Shown here: in pieces, positions 36,516 to 45,372 of the stretch
How positions within the stretch are numbered: position 1 is the first letter of the stretch
How the letters are laid out: each line of letters opens with the position of its first letter
Assembly: GCF_017315725.1 (NCBI RefSeq)
Contig: NZ_JAFLRG010000001.1
Coordinates: 1,922,001 to 1,986,000 of the forward strand
Direction of reading: 5' to 3'
DNA: 64,000 nt
Source of the DNA: Trinickia acidisoli
GTDB taxonomy: Bacteria; Pseudomonadota; Gammaproteobacteria; Burkholderiales; Burkholderiaceae
Program-made: the position numbers and the translations under genes
Notes under the pieces: generated by a model
What the model saw: only the letters and a program-made list of their open reading frames with translations
Database searches by the model: none
What the model was told of the DNA's origin: nothing

Positions 36516-37745
36516 ATGCGGCGACGACGCTTCCTTTCATCGATGACCGCCGCCGGTGCCGCGCTCTCGCTGCCTGCGCGAGGCGCGTTCGCGCAGGCAG
36601 CGTCGCTGTTCGCGCCTGCGGCCACGCGTGCGGTACCTTACAGAAATCTGCTGATCCTCGTCGAACTCAAAGGCGGCAATGACGGCCTGAATACCGTCGT
36701 TCCGTACGCCGATCCAAATTACCGTGTGTTACGCAAGCATATCGGCATCGATCGCGAACGCGTGCTAGCGCTCGACGAGCGCACCGGCCTGCACCCCGCG
36801 CTGCAGCCGCTGCAGCCCTTATGGCGCGAGGGGCATTTGGCGATCGTGCAGGGCGTCAGCTACCCGCAACCCAATCTTTCGCATTTTCGCTCGATCGAGA
36901 TTTGGAACACCGCCTCGCGCGCCGACGAATACTTGAGCGACGGATGGCTCACGCGCGCGTTCGCGCAGGCCCCCGTGCCGAGCGGGTTCGCTGCCGATGC
37001 ACTGGTGATCGGCAGCGCGGAGATGGGGCCGTTCACCGGAGGCGCGCGCGCGGTCGCACTCGTCAACCCCGCACAGTTCGCGCAGGCGTCGAGGCTCGTC
37101 AAGCCGGTTGCACTGCGCGAGCGCAACGCGGAGCTTGCGCACATCCTCGATGTCGAGAACGAGATCGTGCACGCCGCGTTTCGATTGCAGCCCCACGCGG
37201 GCGAGTTCGCGCTGCAGACGGCTTTTCCGGGCGGCGCGTTCGGCGCTCAGGTCAAGACGGCGATGCAAGCGCTCGCGGGTGCGGACACCCCGCGCGGCCA
37301 GCCGATCGCAGGGCAGGGCGTGGCCGTGATTTGTCTGACACTGAACGGTTTCGACACGCATCAAAATCAGCCCGGCCAACATGCGGCGCTGCTCGGACAA
37401 CTCGCACAGGGTTTGACGGCGATGCGATCGGCGTTGATCGAGTTGGGCCGTTGGGACAACACGCTCATCATGACCTACGCCGAGTTCGGTCGACGGCCGC
37501 GCGAGAACGAGAGTAACGGCACCGATCACGGTACCGTCGCGCCGCATTTTGTCGCGGGCGGGCGCGTGCGCGGCGGGCTTTATGGCGTGGCGCCGACACT
37601 GGCGCGGCTCGACGGCAATGGTAACTTGCCCGTCGGCGTCGATTTCCGCGAGCTCTATGCGACCGTGCTCGGCCCGTGGTGGGGGCTCGATGCGGCCGGC
37701 GTTCTACGCGGACGATTCGCACCGCTGCCGATCGTGCGCGCTTGA
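36516..37745 (+). CDS. DUF1501 family protein, Tat-exported
   Basis: A 409-residue protein of the DUF1501 (sulfatase-like, alkaline-phosphatase-superfamily related) family. The N-terminus MRRRRFLSSMTAAGAALSLPARGAFAQA has the twin-arginine pattern RRxFL and an AxA site. Family blocks are LILVELKGGNDGLNTVVPYADPNY, LHPALQPLQPLW, YPQPNLSHFRSIEIW, LNGFDTHQNQ, EFGRRPREN and GTDHGTVAPHFV, whose Asp and His residues suggest metal binding. It follows DUF1800 by 4 bases, implying a joint function, probably at the cell envelope. Confidence 0.92.
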   Translation: MRRRRFLSSMTAAGAALSLPARGAFAQAASLFAPAATRAVPYRNLLILVELKGGNDGLNTVVPYADPNYRVLRKHIGIDRERVLALDERTGLHPALQPLQPLWREGHLAIVQGVSYPQPNLSHFRSIEIWNTASRADEYLSDGWLTRAFAQAPVPSGFAADALVIGSAEMGPFTGGARAVALVNPAQFAQASRLVKPVALRERNAELAHILDVENEIVHAAFRLQPHAGEFALQTAFPGGAFGAQVKTAMQALAGADTPRGQPIAGQGVAVICLTLNGFDTHQNQPGQHAALLGQLAQGLTAMRSALIELGRWDNTLIMTYAEFGRRPRENESNGTDHGTVAPHFVAGGRVRGGLYGVAPTLARLDGNGNLPVGVDFRELYATVLGPWWGLDAAGVLRGRFAPLPIVRA

Positions 37746-37777
37746 GTGCGAACCTAGCGCGCCGCGGCTCGTGGCGA

Positions 37778-38635
37778 TCAGCGCTTGCGCGCCGCGCGCC
37801 AAGCAATCCAAAGCTTGCGGATCGGCGTCAGCGCGATCCGTTGATGCAGCACTTGGAAGTTGTCGCGCTCGATCTCGTCGAGCAACGCGAGCGACATCGC
37901 CGATTGTGCACGCAGCGTGCGCTGCGTAGCGCGTTCGGTCGCCGGAATCCCCGCGAGCGCCGCACGCAGCGCTTCGCGCGCGCGATTCGTCTGAAAGCGC
38001 ATGAGTTCGGAGAAGGCCGGGCTGTACTTGCGGTTGATCAGTTCCGCCGCCGTCACGCCGTAGCGCTGCAACTCGTCGATCGGTAGATAGATGCGCCCGT
38101 GCCGTGCGTCGTTGCCGAGTTCTTGGACGAATTGCGCAAGCATCAACGCATTGCCGAGCGCAGGCGCCCACTCGCCGGTGCGCTGGGGTTCGTGCGCCGT
38201 CACGCGCGCGACGGCGCACGCGAATGCGCCGCCGACGCGTTCGATGTAGCGCGCGAGGTTGGCGAAGTCGAGGTAGCGCGCCTGGTCGAGATCCATCTCG
38301 AAGCCGGCTACGAGCCGATGCAGCATCGGCGCTTCGCCCTCGATGTCGTCGCAATGCGCGGCGAGTGCCTGCGAGACCGGGTGCGACGGCTGCCCGGCGG
38401 TCAACGCGGCTGTTTCCTTTTGCCACCAGGCGAGCTTTGTGCGCCCGACGGTCGGGTCGCTGGTGTCTTTGACGGTTTCTTCGAGTTCGCGGCGCAACGC
38501 GAACAGCGCGGTTAGAAGCGGTCGGCGTGCAGCAGGGGCTTGGCGCAACGCATAGTAGGCGCTCGAACCCTCGGGCGCCGCTTTTCGTGCGCAGTATTCG
38601 TCGAAGTTCTGTGGGGCGGGAGTGGGCTGTGGCAC
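37778..38635 (-). CDS. Squalene/phytoene synthase family protein
   Basis: A 285-residue trans-isoprenyl-diphosphate synthase-fold protein. YYALRQAPAARRPLLTALFALRRELEE resembles the first conserved region, though the usual DDxxD appears only as an acidic EETVKD stretch. The second region is FVQELGNDARHGRIYLP, close to the family RDVxEDxxxGRxYLP. Length fits. No hopanoid or carotenoid gene is adjacent, so the product (presqualene or phytoene type) cannot be named, and activity is uncertain given the altered first motif. Confidence 0.82.
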   Translation of the reverse strand: MPQPTPAPQNFDEYCARKAAPEGSSAYYALRQAPAARRPLLTALFALRRELEETVKDTSDPTVGRTKLAWWQKETAALTAGQPSHPVSQALAAHCDDIEGEAPMLHRLVAGFEMDLDQARYLDFANLARYIERVGGAFACAVARVTAHEPQRTGEWAPALGNALMLAQFVQELGNDARHGRIYLPIDELQRYGVTAAELINRKYSPAFSELMRFQTNRAREALRAALAGIPATERATQRTLRAQSAMSLALLDEIERDNFQVLHQRIALTPIRKLWIAWRAARKR

Positions 38636-38999
38636 GGCGAACGAACGGTGAGGCAGTCAGTGTGAAGGCGCAAGCGTTTCATCGGCGAGCAGATCGCGGC
38701 CTGTGGGCGCTCATTGCCGCTCCAACCGCCGGGCCGGCGAGTCCGGGCTCGCTTCGGTGCGGATACTACCTCACTTTCGTCGTACAGGCTCAGTGGGCGG
38801 GGATGCTCGCGAATGCTGCATGCCGATACGCAAATTGTCGCAGCAACGCGAAACGTGCGCCGGGCGCGCTATGCTGGCGACGTTTGTATCACCACGTGAG
38901 CTATTTCGGGCAAGCGCGGGTTGCGTCGACGTCGGCAATGGTAAAAGCGGCGCCTAACACGGAAGCCTCAGACGGCACGCGCCGCCGAGGAGAAACAGC
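38636..38999. other. Intergenic region upstream of nnrS-like gene
   Basis: A 364-base gap between divergent genes. I looked for FNR, NnrR and NsrR-type sites that would fit an NO-related gene and found none convincing. Reading frames present are short and artefactual in composition. No RNA gene is seen. Confidence 0.45.
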
Positions 39000-40202
39000 A
39001 TGATGAAGATCAGCGAGCCGCTCGGGCGCGGCACATCGAAGCAAGCATCGGGGCTGCCGCTGCTGCGGCTCGGATTCCGTCCGTTCTACCTCGGCGGCGC
39101 GGCCTTCGGTGTCATTGCCATCGCACTCTGGCTCGCCGCACTGCACGGCGCCGGCGCGGCGGGGCACGACGCGCGGCTGACGGGCGTTCTCTGGCACGTG
39201 CACGAGATGCTGTTCGGGTTCGTCGCCGCGATCGTCGTCGGCTTCCTGCTGACCGCCGTACGCGCGTGGACATCGCGTCCGACGCCGACCGGCGCATCGC
39301 TTGGCGCGCTGTGGCTGCTGTGGATCGCCGGGCGCGTGCTGGTTTGGACGGGGCCGGAGCCCGTTGCGGCGGTCGTCGACGTCGCATTTCTGCTGATCGC
39401 CGCCGTCGTGTTGCTGCGCGTGCTGATCGCCGCGAAGAATCGTCATAACATTTTCTTGCCCGTGGCGCTGGGGCTGTACGGACTCCTCGACGCGCTCTTC
39501 CATTGGTACGCTTGGGACGGGCGCGGCGATCTCGCATTGCGCGTGGCGTATGCGACGACAGGCCTTGTCATCATGTTCGTCTCCGTGATCACCGGCCGCG
39601 TCGTGCCGATGTTTACGACGAACGCGATCAAGGGCTTCACGGTCAAACGCTGGAAGTTTGTCGATACCTGGGCAACGCCCGCGCCGCTCATTGCGCTGAT
39701 CGCCGATGCCGCCGGCGCGCCCGCGGCGCTCGTGGCAGCGTGCGCGGCGGCGACCGCCGTCATCCATGCCGTCCGTATGGCCGGATGGCGTTCGTGGCGA
39801 GTCGGGCCGCGACCGATTCTCTGGATTCTGCACGCAGCATGTCTGTGGATCCCCGTGGGCTTTGCGCTGCTTGCGTGTTCGGCGCTCGGCCTCGTCTCGC
39901 ATTCCATCGCGATTCATGCGCTGACGGTCGGCGCGATCGGCGGTGCGATCATCGCAATGGTCACGCGCACGGCGCTCGGGCACACTGGGCGAATGCTCGT
40001 GGCGGGCCCGTTCGAGATGACGAGTTACTGGCTCATGATCGCAGCGGCGCTCGCGCGCGTGTTCGGGCCCATCGCATTCGCCGGTGCGGCCGACATATGG
40101 ATCGATGTGGCGGGCAGTCTTTGGTGTGCGGCGTTCGTCGTCTATCTGATTCGCTACGCGCCCTATCTGAGTTCGGCGCGCATCGACGGCAAACCCGGTT
40201 GA
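39000..40202 (+). CDS. NnrS family haem/copper membrane protein
   Basis: A 400-residue polytopic inner-membrane protein of about 12 predicted spans. Family blocks are LRLGFRPFYLGGAAFGV at the N-terminus, WHVHEMLFGFVAAIVVGFLLTAV, ITGRVVPMFTTNAI, HALTVGAIGGAIIAMVTRTALGHTGR, and conserved His residues in WHVHEM and HALTVG that can bind haem. NnrS proteins protect against nitrosative stress from denitrification. The nar operon 13 kb away makes this role sensible. GAGGAG precedes the tandem ATG codons at 39000 and 39003. Confidence 0.9.
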   Translation: MMKISEPLGRGTSKQASGLPLLRLGFRPFYLGGAAFGVIAIALWLAALHGAGAAGHDARLTGVLWHVHEMLFGFVAAIVVGFLLTAVRAWTSRPTPTGASLGALWLLWIAGRVLVWTGPEPVAAVVDVAFLLIAAVVLLRVLIAAKNRHNIFLPVALGLYGLLDALFHWYAWDGRGDLALRVAYATTGLVIMFVSVITGRVVPMFTTNAIKGFTVKRWKFVDTWATPAPLIALIADAAGAPAALVAACAAATAVIHAVRMAGWRSWRVGPRPILWILHAACLWIPVGFALLACSALGLVSHSIAIHALTVGAIGGAIIAMVTRTALGHTGRMLVAGPFEMTSYWLMIAAALARVFGPIAFAGAADIWIDVAGSLWCAAFVVYLIRYAPYLSSARIDGKPG

Positions 40203-40465
40203 AGCCTGCCGCCGCCGTCTCCGCCATCGGTTAGCGTAGCGTTTTCGCGCGGGCGAGCGCACAGTTCATCTGTGTCCATCTGTTTTGCTCGCTTGAATGC
40301 CTATCCATCCACCATGCGTTATAGGCGCAGTCAAAGCATTTACGAAAAAGCGTTCGCGACCGAGCGGAGCGCCATGCGCTATGTGAGGCATGATGCCGCT
40401 GCATAACGCCGATACGGCGGCGGTGTTCGCGCTGCGACACCGGCCTTCACGGCGGAGACGACATC

Positions 40466-41809
40466 ATGAAGCTATCGCTGCACAGCACGCTTCTGACTGA
40501 TCTTTACGAATTGACGATGCTTCAGGCGTATTTCGACGCGTGCATGAACGACACGGCGTCGTTCGAGTTGTTCGTGCGCGCGTTGCCGATGCAGCGCAAC
40601 TTCCTGATGGCGGCCGGGCTCGAGCAAGTGCTCGACTATCTCGAGCACGTTCGATTCACGGCCGACGAACTGTCCTCACTGTCTAAGACGGGCCGCTTCT
40701 CGACGCCGTTTCTTCGATCGCTCGAGCATCTACGCTTTACAGGCGACGTCGACGCAATGCGCGAGGGCACTGTGTTTTTCCCCGACGAACCCATCCTGCG
40801 CATCACTGCGCCGATGCGCGAGGCGCAGTTCGTCGAAAGCCGCGTGATGAACGTGGCGCATTTCGAAACCGTCGTCGCGAGCAAGGCGGCCCGCTGCGTG
40901 CTTGCTGCGCCCGACAAACTGCTCGTCGATTTCGGGCTGCGGCGCGCACATGGGGCGGAGGCGGCCTGGTTGTCGGCTCGCGCGTGCTATTTGGCCGGAT
41001 TCAGCGGCACGGCGACGCTCGCGGCGGGGCTGGCGTTCGACATCCCCGCTTACGGCACGATGGCGCATTCGTATGTGCAGGCACATGCCGACGAGGCGCT
41101 CGCGTTCGAGCGTTTCGCGCGCTCGCAGCCGACGAATGCGACGCTATTGATCGATACGTACGACACGGAAGCCGCGGCGCGAAAGGTCGTCGCGCTGGCG
41201 TCACGGTTGGCCCGCGACGGTATCGCTGTTCACGGCGTGCGCCTGGACAGCGGTGACCTTGGCGAACATGCCAGACATGTACGCCACATTCTCGACGAAG
41301 GCGGGCTCACGGCCGTGACGATCTTCGCGAGCGGCAACCTCGACGAATACCGGCTCCGGCAACTGGTGGCCGAACAAGCACCGATCGACGGATTCGGCAT
41401 AGGGACGCGTATGACTACTTCAGCCGACGCGCCGTATCTCGACTGCGCGTACAAGCTCGTCGAGTACGCCGGCGAGCCTCGCCGCAAACGCTCGGAAGGG
41501 AAGGCAACGTGGCCCGCACGCAAAGCGGTGTATCGGTTGGCCGGACGCAACGGCGTGATGGCCGGCGATTGGATCACGCTCGCCCACGAGCGGCGCGACG
41601 GCGAGCCGCTGCTCGAACCCGTCATGCGCGCCGGCAAGCGCTGCGCGGAGCCCGCGACGCTGCAAGCGGCGCGCGAGCATGCGCGCAGACAACTGCGGGC
41701 GCTGCCGCCGGCTCAGCGCTCGCTCGACGTCGACGAGCCGTATCCCGTGGCGGTTTCCGACGGCTTGCGCGAGCTGGCGAGGCGCCTGGACGAGCGGCCT
41801 GCGCATTGA
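40466..41809 (+). CDS. pncB: Nicotinate phosphoribosyltransferase
   Basis: A 447-residue NAPRTase. The N-terminal TDLYELTMLQAYF is diagnostic. The autophosphorylated histidine lies in PAYGTMAHSYVQA, and the PRPP-site strands are LLIDTYDTEAA and HGVRLDSGDLGEHAR, with FASGNLDEYRL and GFGIGTRMTTSADAP following. It joins nicotinate to PRPP in the Preiss-Handler salvage route to NAD, coupled to ATP hydrolysis. GGCGGAGACGACATC precedes the ATG. It stands alone and is convergent with the aminotransferase. Confidence 0.95.
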   Translation: MKLSLHSTLLTDLYELTMLQAYFDACMNDTASFELFVRALPMQRNFLMAAGLEQVLDYLEHVRFTADELSSLSKTGRFSTPFLRSLEHLRFTGDVDAMREGTVFFPDEPILRITAPMREAQFVESRVMNVAHFETVVASKAARCVLAAPDKLLVDFGLRRAHGAEAAWLSARACYLAGFSGTATLAAGLAFDIPAYGTMAHSYVQAHADEALAFERFARSQPTNATLLIDTYDTEAAARKVVALASRLARDGIAVHGVRLDSGDLGEHARHVRHILDEGGLTAVTIFASGNLDEYRLRQLVAEQAPIDGFGIGTRMTTSADAPYLDCAYKLVEYAGEPRRKRSEGKATWPARKAVYRLAGRNGVMAGDWITLAHERRDGEPLLEPVMRAGKRCAEPATLQAAREHARRQLRALPPAQRSLDVDEPYPVAVSDGLRELARRLDERPAH

Positions 41810-41811
41810 GC

Positions 41812-43233
41812 CTAAGCGATCCTCCCCAATTGCCGTGCCGTCGCATCGACGGCACGCTTTGCCTTTTCCACGATTTCGTCGATTTGCGCGTGCGTGACGA
41901 CGAGCGGCGGGGAGAGCAGCATGCGGTCGCCCGAGGCACGCATGATGAGGTTGCCGTTGAAGCAGAAGTCGCGGCAGATCGCGCCGACCTCGCTCGCATT
42001 GGCGAAGCGTTTGCGTGCATGCGGCTCCTGTGCGAGTTGCACGCCCGCGACGAGGCCGGCGCCCGCTACCTCGCCGACGATCGGGTGAGCGTCGAACACC
42101 TGACGCAGGCTCGCTTGAAAGTAGGGCCCGGCATCATGCTTGACCCGCTCGACGATCCGTTCGTCGCGCAGCAGCTTGAGATTCGCCACGGCCACGGCGG
42201 CAGCGACCGGATGACCTGAATACGTCAGGCCGTGATTGAACTCCCCATTCTCGATGATCGATTTCGCAATTCGATCATGCAATGCAACAGCACCCATCGG
42301 AACGTAGCCGCTCGTCAAGCCTTTGGCGAGCGTCAGCAGATCGGGCGCGAAGCCGAAATGCTGGTGGGCGAACCATTCGCCGGTGCGGCCGAAGCCGCCG
42401 ATCACTTCGTCGGCGACGAGCAGCACGTCGTACCGGCGGCAAATGCGTTCGATTTCGGGCCAATAGTTCGAAGGGGGAAAGATGACGCCGCCGGCACCCT
42501 GAAACGGTTCACCGATGAATGCCGCGACGTTCTCGGGCCCGAGTTCGAGAATCTTCGCTTCGAGTTGTCGGGCACGTGCTAGGCCGAACGCTTCCGGCGT
42601 GAGCGCATCGCGCGCCTCGCCGAAGAAATACGGCTGATCGATGTGAACGATATGCTCGACCTTCGAAGGCATTTGCGCGTGCATGTATTGCATGCCGCCG
42701 AGTGTGCCGCCCGCGATCGTCGACCCGTGATAGCCGTTCTTGCGCGAGATCACGTACTTTTTCGAAGGTTTGCCCTGCGTCGCCCAGTATCGATAAACGA
42801 TGCGTAGCACCGTGTCATTGCCTTCGGAGCCGCTGTTGCAATAGAAGAAGTGATTGAACGGCGCCGGCGCCAGTTCGGACAGCAGCGCGGACAGCTCGAT
42901 GACGGGGGGATGCGTCGTCTTGAAGAACGTGTTGTAGTAGGGCAACTCGAGCAGCTGACGACAAGCCGCATCGACCAACTCTTTTCGGCCGTATCCGACG
43001 TTGACGCACCATAGCCCGGCCATGCCGTCGATGATGCGATTGCCGTCGGAGTCCCACAAGTAGACGCCCTGGGCCTTGACGATCACGCGGCTGCCGGCGC
43101 GGTTGAGCGCGCCCATGTCCGAAAACGGATGTAGATGGTGCGCGGCGTCGAGCGCGCGATAGTCAGCAGTACTAAGCGATTGCTCGCCGCCGCCGCTTCG
43201 CGAGGACATGAACGGTTCGACATCGTGGCTCAT
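41812..43233 (-). CDS. Class III aminotransferase, putrescine aminotransferase type (SpuC-like)
   Basis: A 473-residue fold-type I PLP omega-aminotransferase. YLWDSDGNRIIDGMAGLWCVNVGYG opens the catalytic domain, YCNSGSEGNDT binds phosphate, DEVIGGFGRTGEWF holds the PLP aspartate, and the Schiff-base lysine is in LLTLAKGLTSGYVPMGAV. GGAGG precedes the ATG at 43233. Length and the LHPFSDM N-terminus fit putrescine-pyruvate or related aminotransferases. It lies just downstream of a glutamate-putrescine ligase type gene, so the pair should break down polyamines to 4-aminobutyrate or its glutamyl form. Confidence 0.88.
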   Translation of the reverse strand: MSHDVEPFMSSRSGGGEQSLSTADYRALDAAHHLHPFSDMGALNRAGSRVIVKAQGVYLWDSDGNRIIDGMAGLWCVNVGYGRKELVDAACRQLLELPYYNTFFKTTHPPVIELSALLSELAPAPFNHFFYCNSGSEGNDTVLRIVYRYWATQGKPSKKYVISRKNGYHGSTIAGGTLGGMQYMHAQMPSKVEHIVHIDQPYFFGEARDALTPEAFGLARARQLEAKILELGPENVAAFIGEPFQGAGGVIFPPSNYWPEIERICRRYDVLLVADEVIGGFGRTGEWFAHQHFGFAPDLLTLAKGLTSGYVPMGAVALHDRIAKSIIENGEFNHGLTYSGHPVAAAVAVANLKLLRDERIVERVKHDAGPYFQASLRQVFDAHPIVGEVAGAGLVAGVQLAQEPHARKRFANASEVGAICRDFCFNGNLIMRASGDRMLLSPPLVVTHAQIDEIVEKAKRAVDATARQLGRIA

Positions 43234-43268
43234 GGTGTGCCTCCATTGAATCGAGTCGCATGCGGGTT

Positions 43269-44603
43269 TCAAACGTGCAGCAGCAAATGCTTGCGTTCCC
43301 ACGAACTGATGACGCGGAAGAACGCGTCGTATTCGGTTTCCTTCAACGTGACGAAAGCCTTCACGAATGCCTCGCCGAGGATCGAGGCGAGCGGCTCGGA
43401 GGCGGCCATCAGCGTGAGTCCCTCCTCGAGGTTGCGCGGCAGTTGATAGGGCATGCGGTAGCCGTCGTCGACGAGCGGTTCGGTCGGCGCGAGGCGCTGG
43501 GTGAGGCCGAGATAGCCGGCCGCGAGCGTGCCCGCGATCGCGAGGTAGGGATTGCAGTCGACGCCGGGGATGCGGTTTTCGATGCGCCGCGTTGCCGGCG
43601 ACGAATGCGGAACGCGAAAGCCTACGGTGCGATTGTCGTAGCCCCACTGCACGTTGATCGGCGCGGCCATGAAGCGCGATAAGCGTCGATAAGAGTTGAT
43701 GTACGGCGCGAAGATCGGCATCAGCGCCGGCGTGTATTTTTGCAAGCCGGCGATGTATTGATAGAAGCACTCCGTGGGCTCGCCCTCGCGTCCCGCGAAC
43801 AAGTTGCGGCCCGTCTCGAGATCGACGAGGCTTTGATGCACGTGCATCGCGGAGCCCGGCTCGCCCTCCATCGGCTTGGCCATGAACGTGGCGTACATGC
43901 GATGGCGCAGCGCGGCCTCGCGCACGGTGCGCTTGAACAAGAACACGCGGTCGGCGAGATTGAGCGGATCGCCGTGCAGAAAGTTGATCTCCATCTGCGC
44001 CGCACCCACCTCATGGATCAGCGTATCGACCTCGAGTTCTTGGATCTCGCAGTACTCGTAGATGTCCTCGAACAGCGGATCGAACTCGTTGACCGCCTCG
44101 ATCGAATACGCTTGGCGTCCCGTCTCGGCGCGTCCGGTGCGGCCGATGGGCGGGCACAGCGGCAAGTCGGGATCTTTGTTCATTTCGACGAGATAGAACT
44201 CGAGTTCGGGGCCGACGACGGGCTTCCAGCCCTTCGCGGCATAGAGCTCGAGCACGTGACGTAAAACGCGTCGAGGCGAGATGGCCACGGGCGTGCCGTC
44301 GAAATGCACGCAATCGTGGATCACCTGCGCCGTGGGATCGACGGCCCATGGGATGAGCCGGATCGTCGAGGGATCGGGCACGCAGGCCATATCGGGATCG
44401 GTCACGCCCGTCAGACTGCCGTCGTCGGGGTACTCGCCCGTCACGGTTTGAATCATCACGGCTTGCGGTAAACGCATCGATTCGCCCGATTCGAACTTGC
44501 TGCGCGGAATGATTTTGCCGCGAGCGATGCCGGCCATGTCGGGGATGATGGCCTCGATCTCGGTGATGCGATGCTTCCTTAGAAATTCGTCGATGTCGCA
44601 CAT
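43269..44603 (-). CDS. puuA: Glutamine synthetase family protein, gamma-glutamylputrescine synthetase type
   Basis: A 444-residue type III GS-like ligase. Key blocks are PDMAGIARGKIIP, the ATP/metal strand VGPELEFYL, EVGAAQMEINF, the metal motif GSAMHVHQSL, NRTVGFRVPHSSPATRRIENRIPG and NPYLAIAGTLAAG. It lacks the adenylylation tyrosine region of GlnA and is shorter, as PuuA/SpuI proteins are. It probably ligates glutamate to putrescine with ATP. The ATG at 44603 (MCDIDEFL) is selected over 44645. It starts the minus-strand polyamine operon with the aminotransferase. Confidence 0.87.
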   Translation of the reverse strand: MCDIDEFLRKHRITEIEAIIPDMAGIARGKIIPRSKFESGESMRLPQAVMIQTVTGEYPDDGSLTGVTDPDMACVPDPSTIRLIPWAVDPTAQVIHDCVHFDGTPVAISPRRVLRHVLELYAAKGWKPVVGPELEFYLVEMNKDPDLPLCPPIGRTGRAETGRQAYSIEAVNEFDPLFEDIYEYCEIQELEVDTLIHEVGAAQMEINFLHGDPLNLADRVFLFKRTVREAALRHRMYATFMAKPMEGEPGSAMHVHQSLVDLETGRNLFAGREGEPTECFYQYIAGLQKYTPALMPIFAPYINSYRRLSRFMAAPINVQWGYDNRTVGFRVPHSSPATRRIENRIPGVDCNPYLAIAGTLAAGYLGLTQRLAPTEPLVDDGYRMPYQLPRNLEEGLTLMAASEPLASILGEAFVKAFVTLKETEYDAFFRVISSWERKHLLLHV

Positions 44604-45372
44604 GGGATTTCTCGATTCTTCGACGACGAGTGAATTATTTAGCATAACTAACTAATTGAAAAATGGATTGCTGGGTGCCGAGCGAATGGACGAGCGGTTG
44701 CAGTCGTCGTTCTGCAGCCGAGGTATCGCCTGCGCGGCGCGCATAGGGCGAGCACGCGCCTCGCAACGAACGCGATGACGCCGACGCAATGGCGGCGCCG
44801 AATCGAGCTGAAGCGCGTGACGGGCGGGGAGAGGCGCTACGGCAGCAGCGAAGCGACGCCGTCGATGGGGACGGCGATGTACGCGCGCGCCGACGTGACG
44901 TTATGACGTCGAACGGAACGACGGGATAGGATCGTGAAGACGGACAGCAACCGGCGGAACGCAAGCTGGCCGGTGCTGCCGTTGGCGATGGCGCGCTCGG
45001 CGCGAAGACGACTCGCGACTTGGCTGCGATTCCATCTGACCAATGGGCCTCGGACTCTCACAATGACACTCGACTCGGTGACGTTGAGGTTGTACAACTG
45101 AAACACTAACAGTCAGCATATATCAGCCAAGAGCGCCGTCAATCCCCTTTGAAGATAGGGCGGACGGAGTAACCCATCGAGGCTGCGTCAGCCTTGCCGG
45201 CCGGCGTCGTGCGCTCTATGCGCTTTGCGCAGGCGCGCGAGGCGCTGCTCGCTTGGCTTCGTCGCATTATCGGGATGTAATTAGAATGGCGCGACAAGTC
45301 GCTGCATACGCTCGAGCAGTCCACCGAGTTGAAGTCGGGCTCGTCGGCCCGCGCTAAAGGAAGCTTTTACTC
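44604..45372. other. Long intergenic region between polyamine divergent genes
   Basis: A 769-base stretch between the puuA-like gene (minus) and the agmatinase gene (plus). AT-rich patches at about 44625-44665 and 45090-45125 could be the two promoters. Several short frames exist (for example minus 44837-45106, 89 codons, and minus 45139-45324, 61 codons) but none has a ribosome site or a recognisable domain, so I leave them uncalled. No RNA gene or sigma-54 promoter was recognised. Confidence 0.5.

Noticed and set aside
38901..40262. 453-codon frame antisense to nnrS
   Set aside because: Arg/Asp/His-rich with no pattern, fully opposite a polytopic membrane protein gene.
44837..45106. 89-codon minus-strand frame in the polyamine intergenic region
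   Set aside because: Begins like a protein (MFQLYNLNVTESS) but turns Arg/Ser-rich, lacks a ribosome site and has no recognisable domain.
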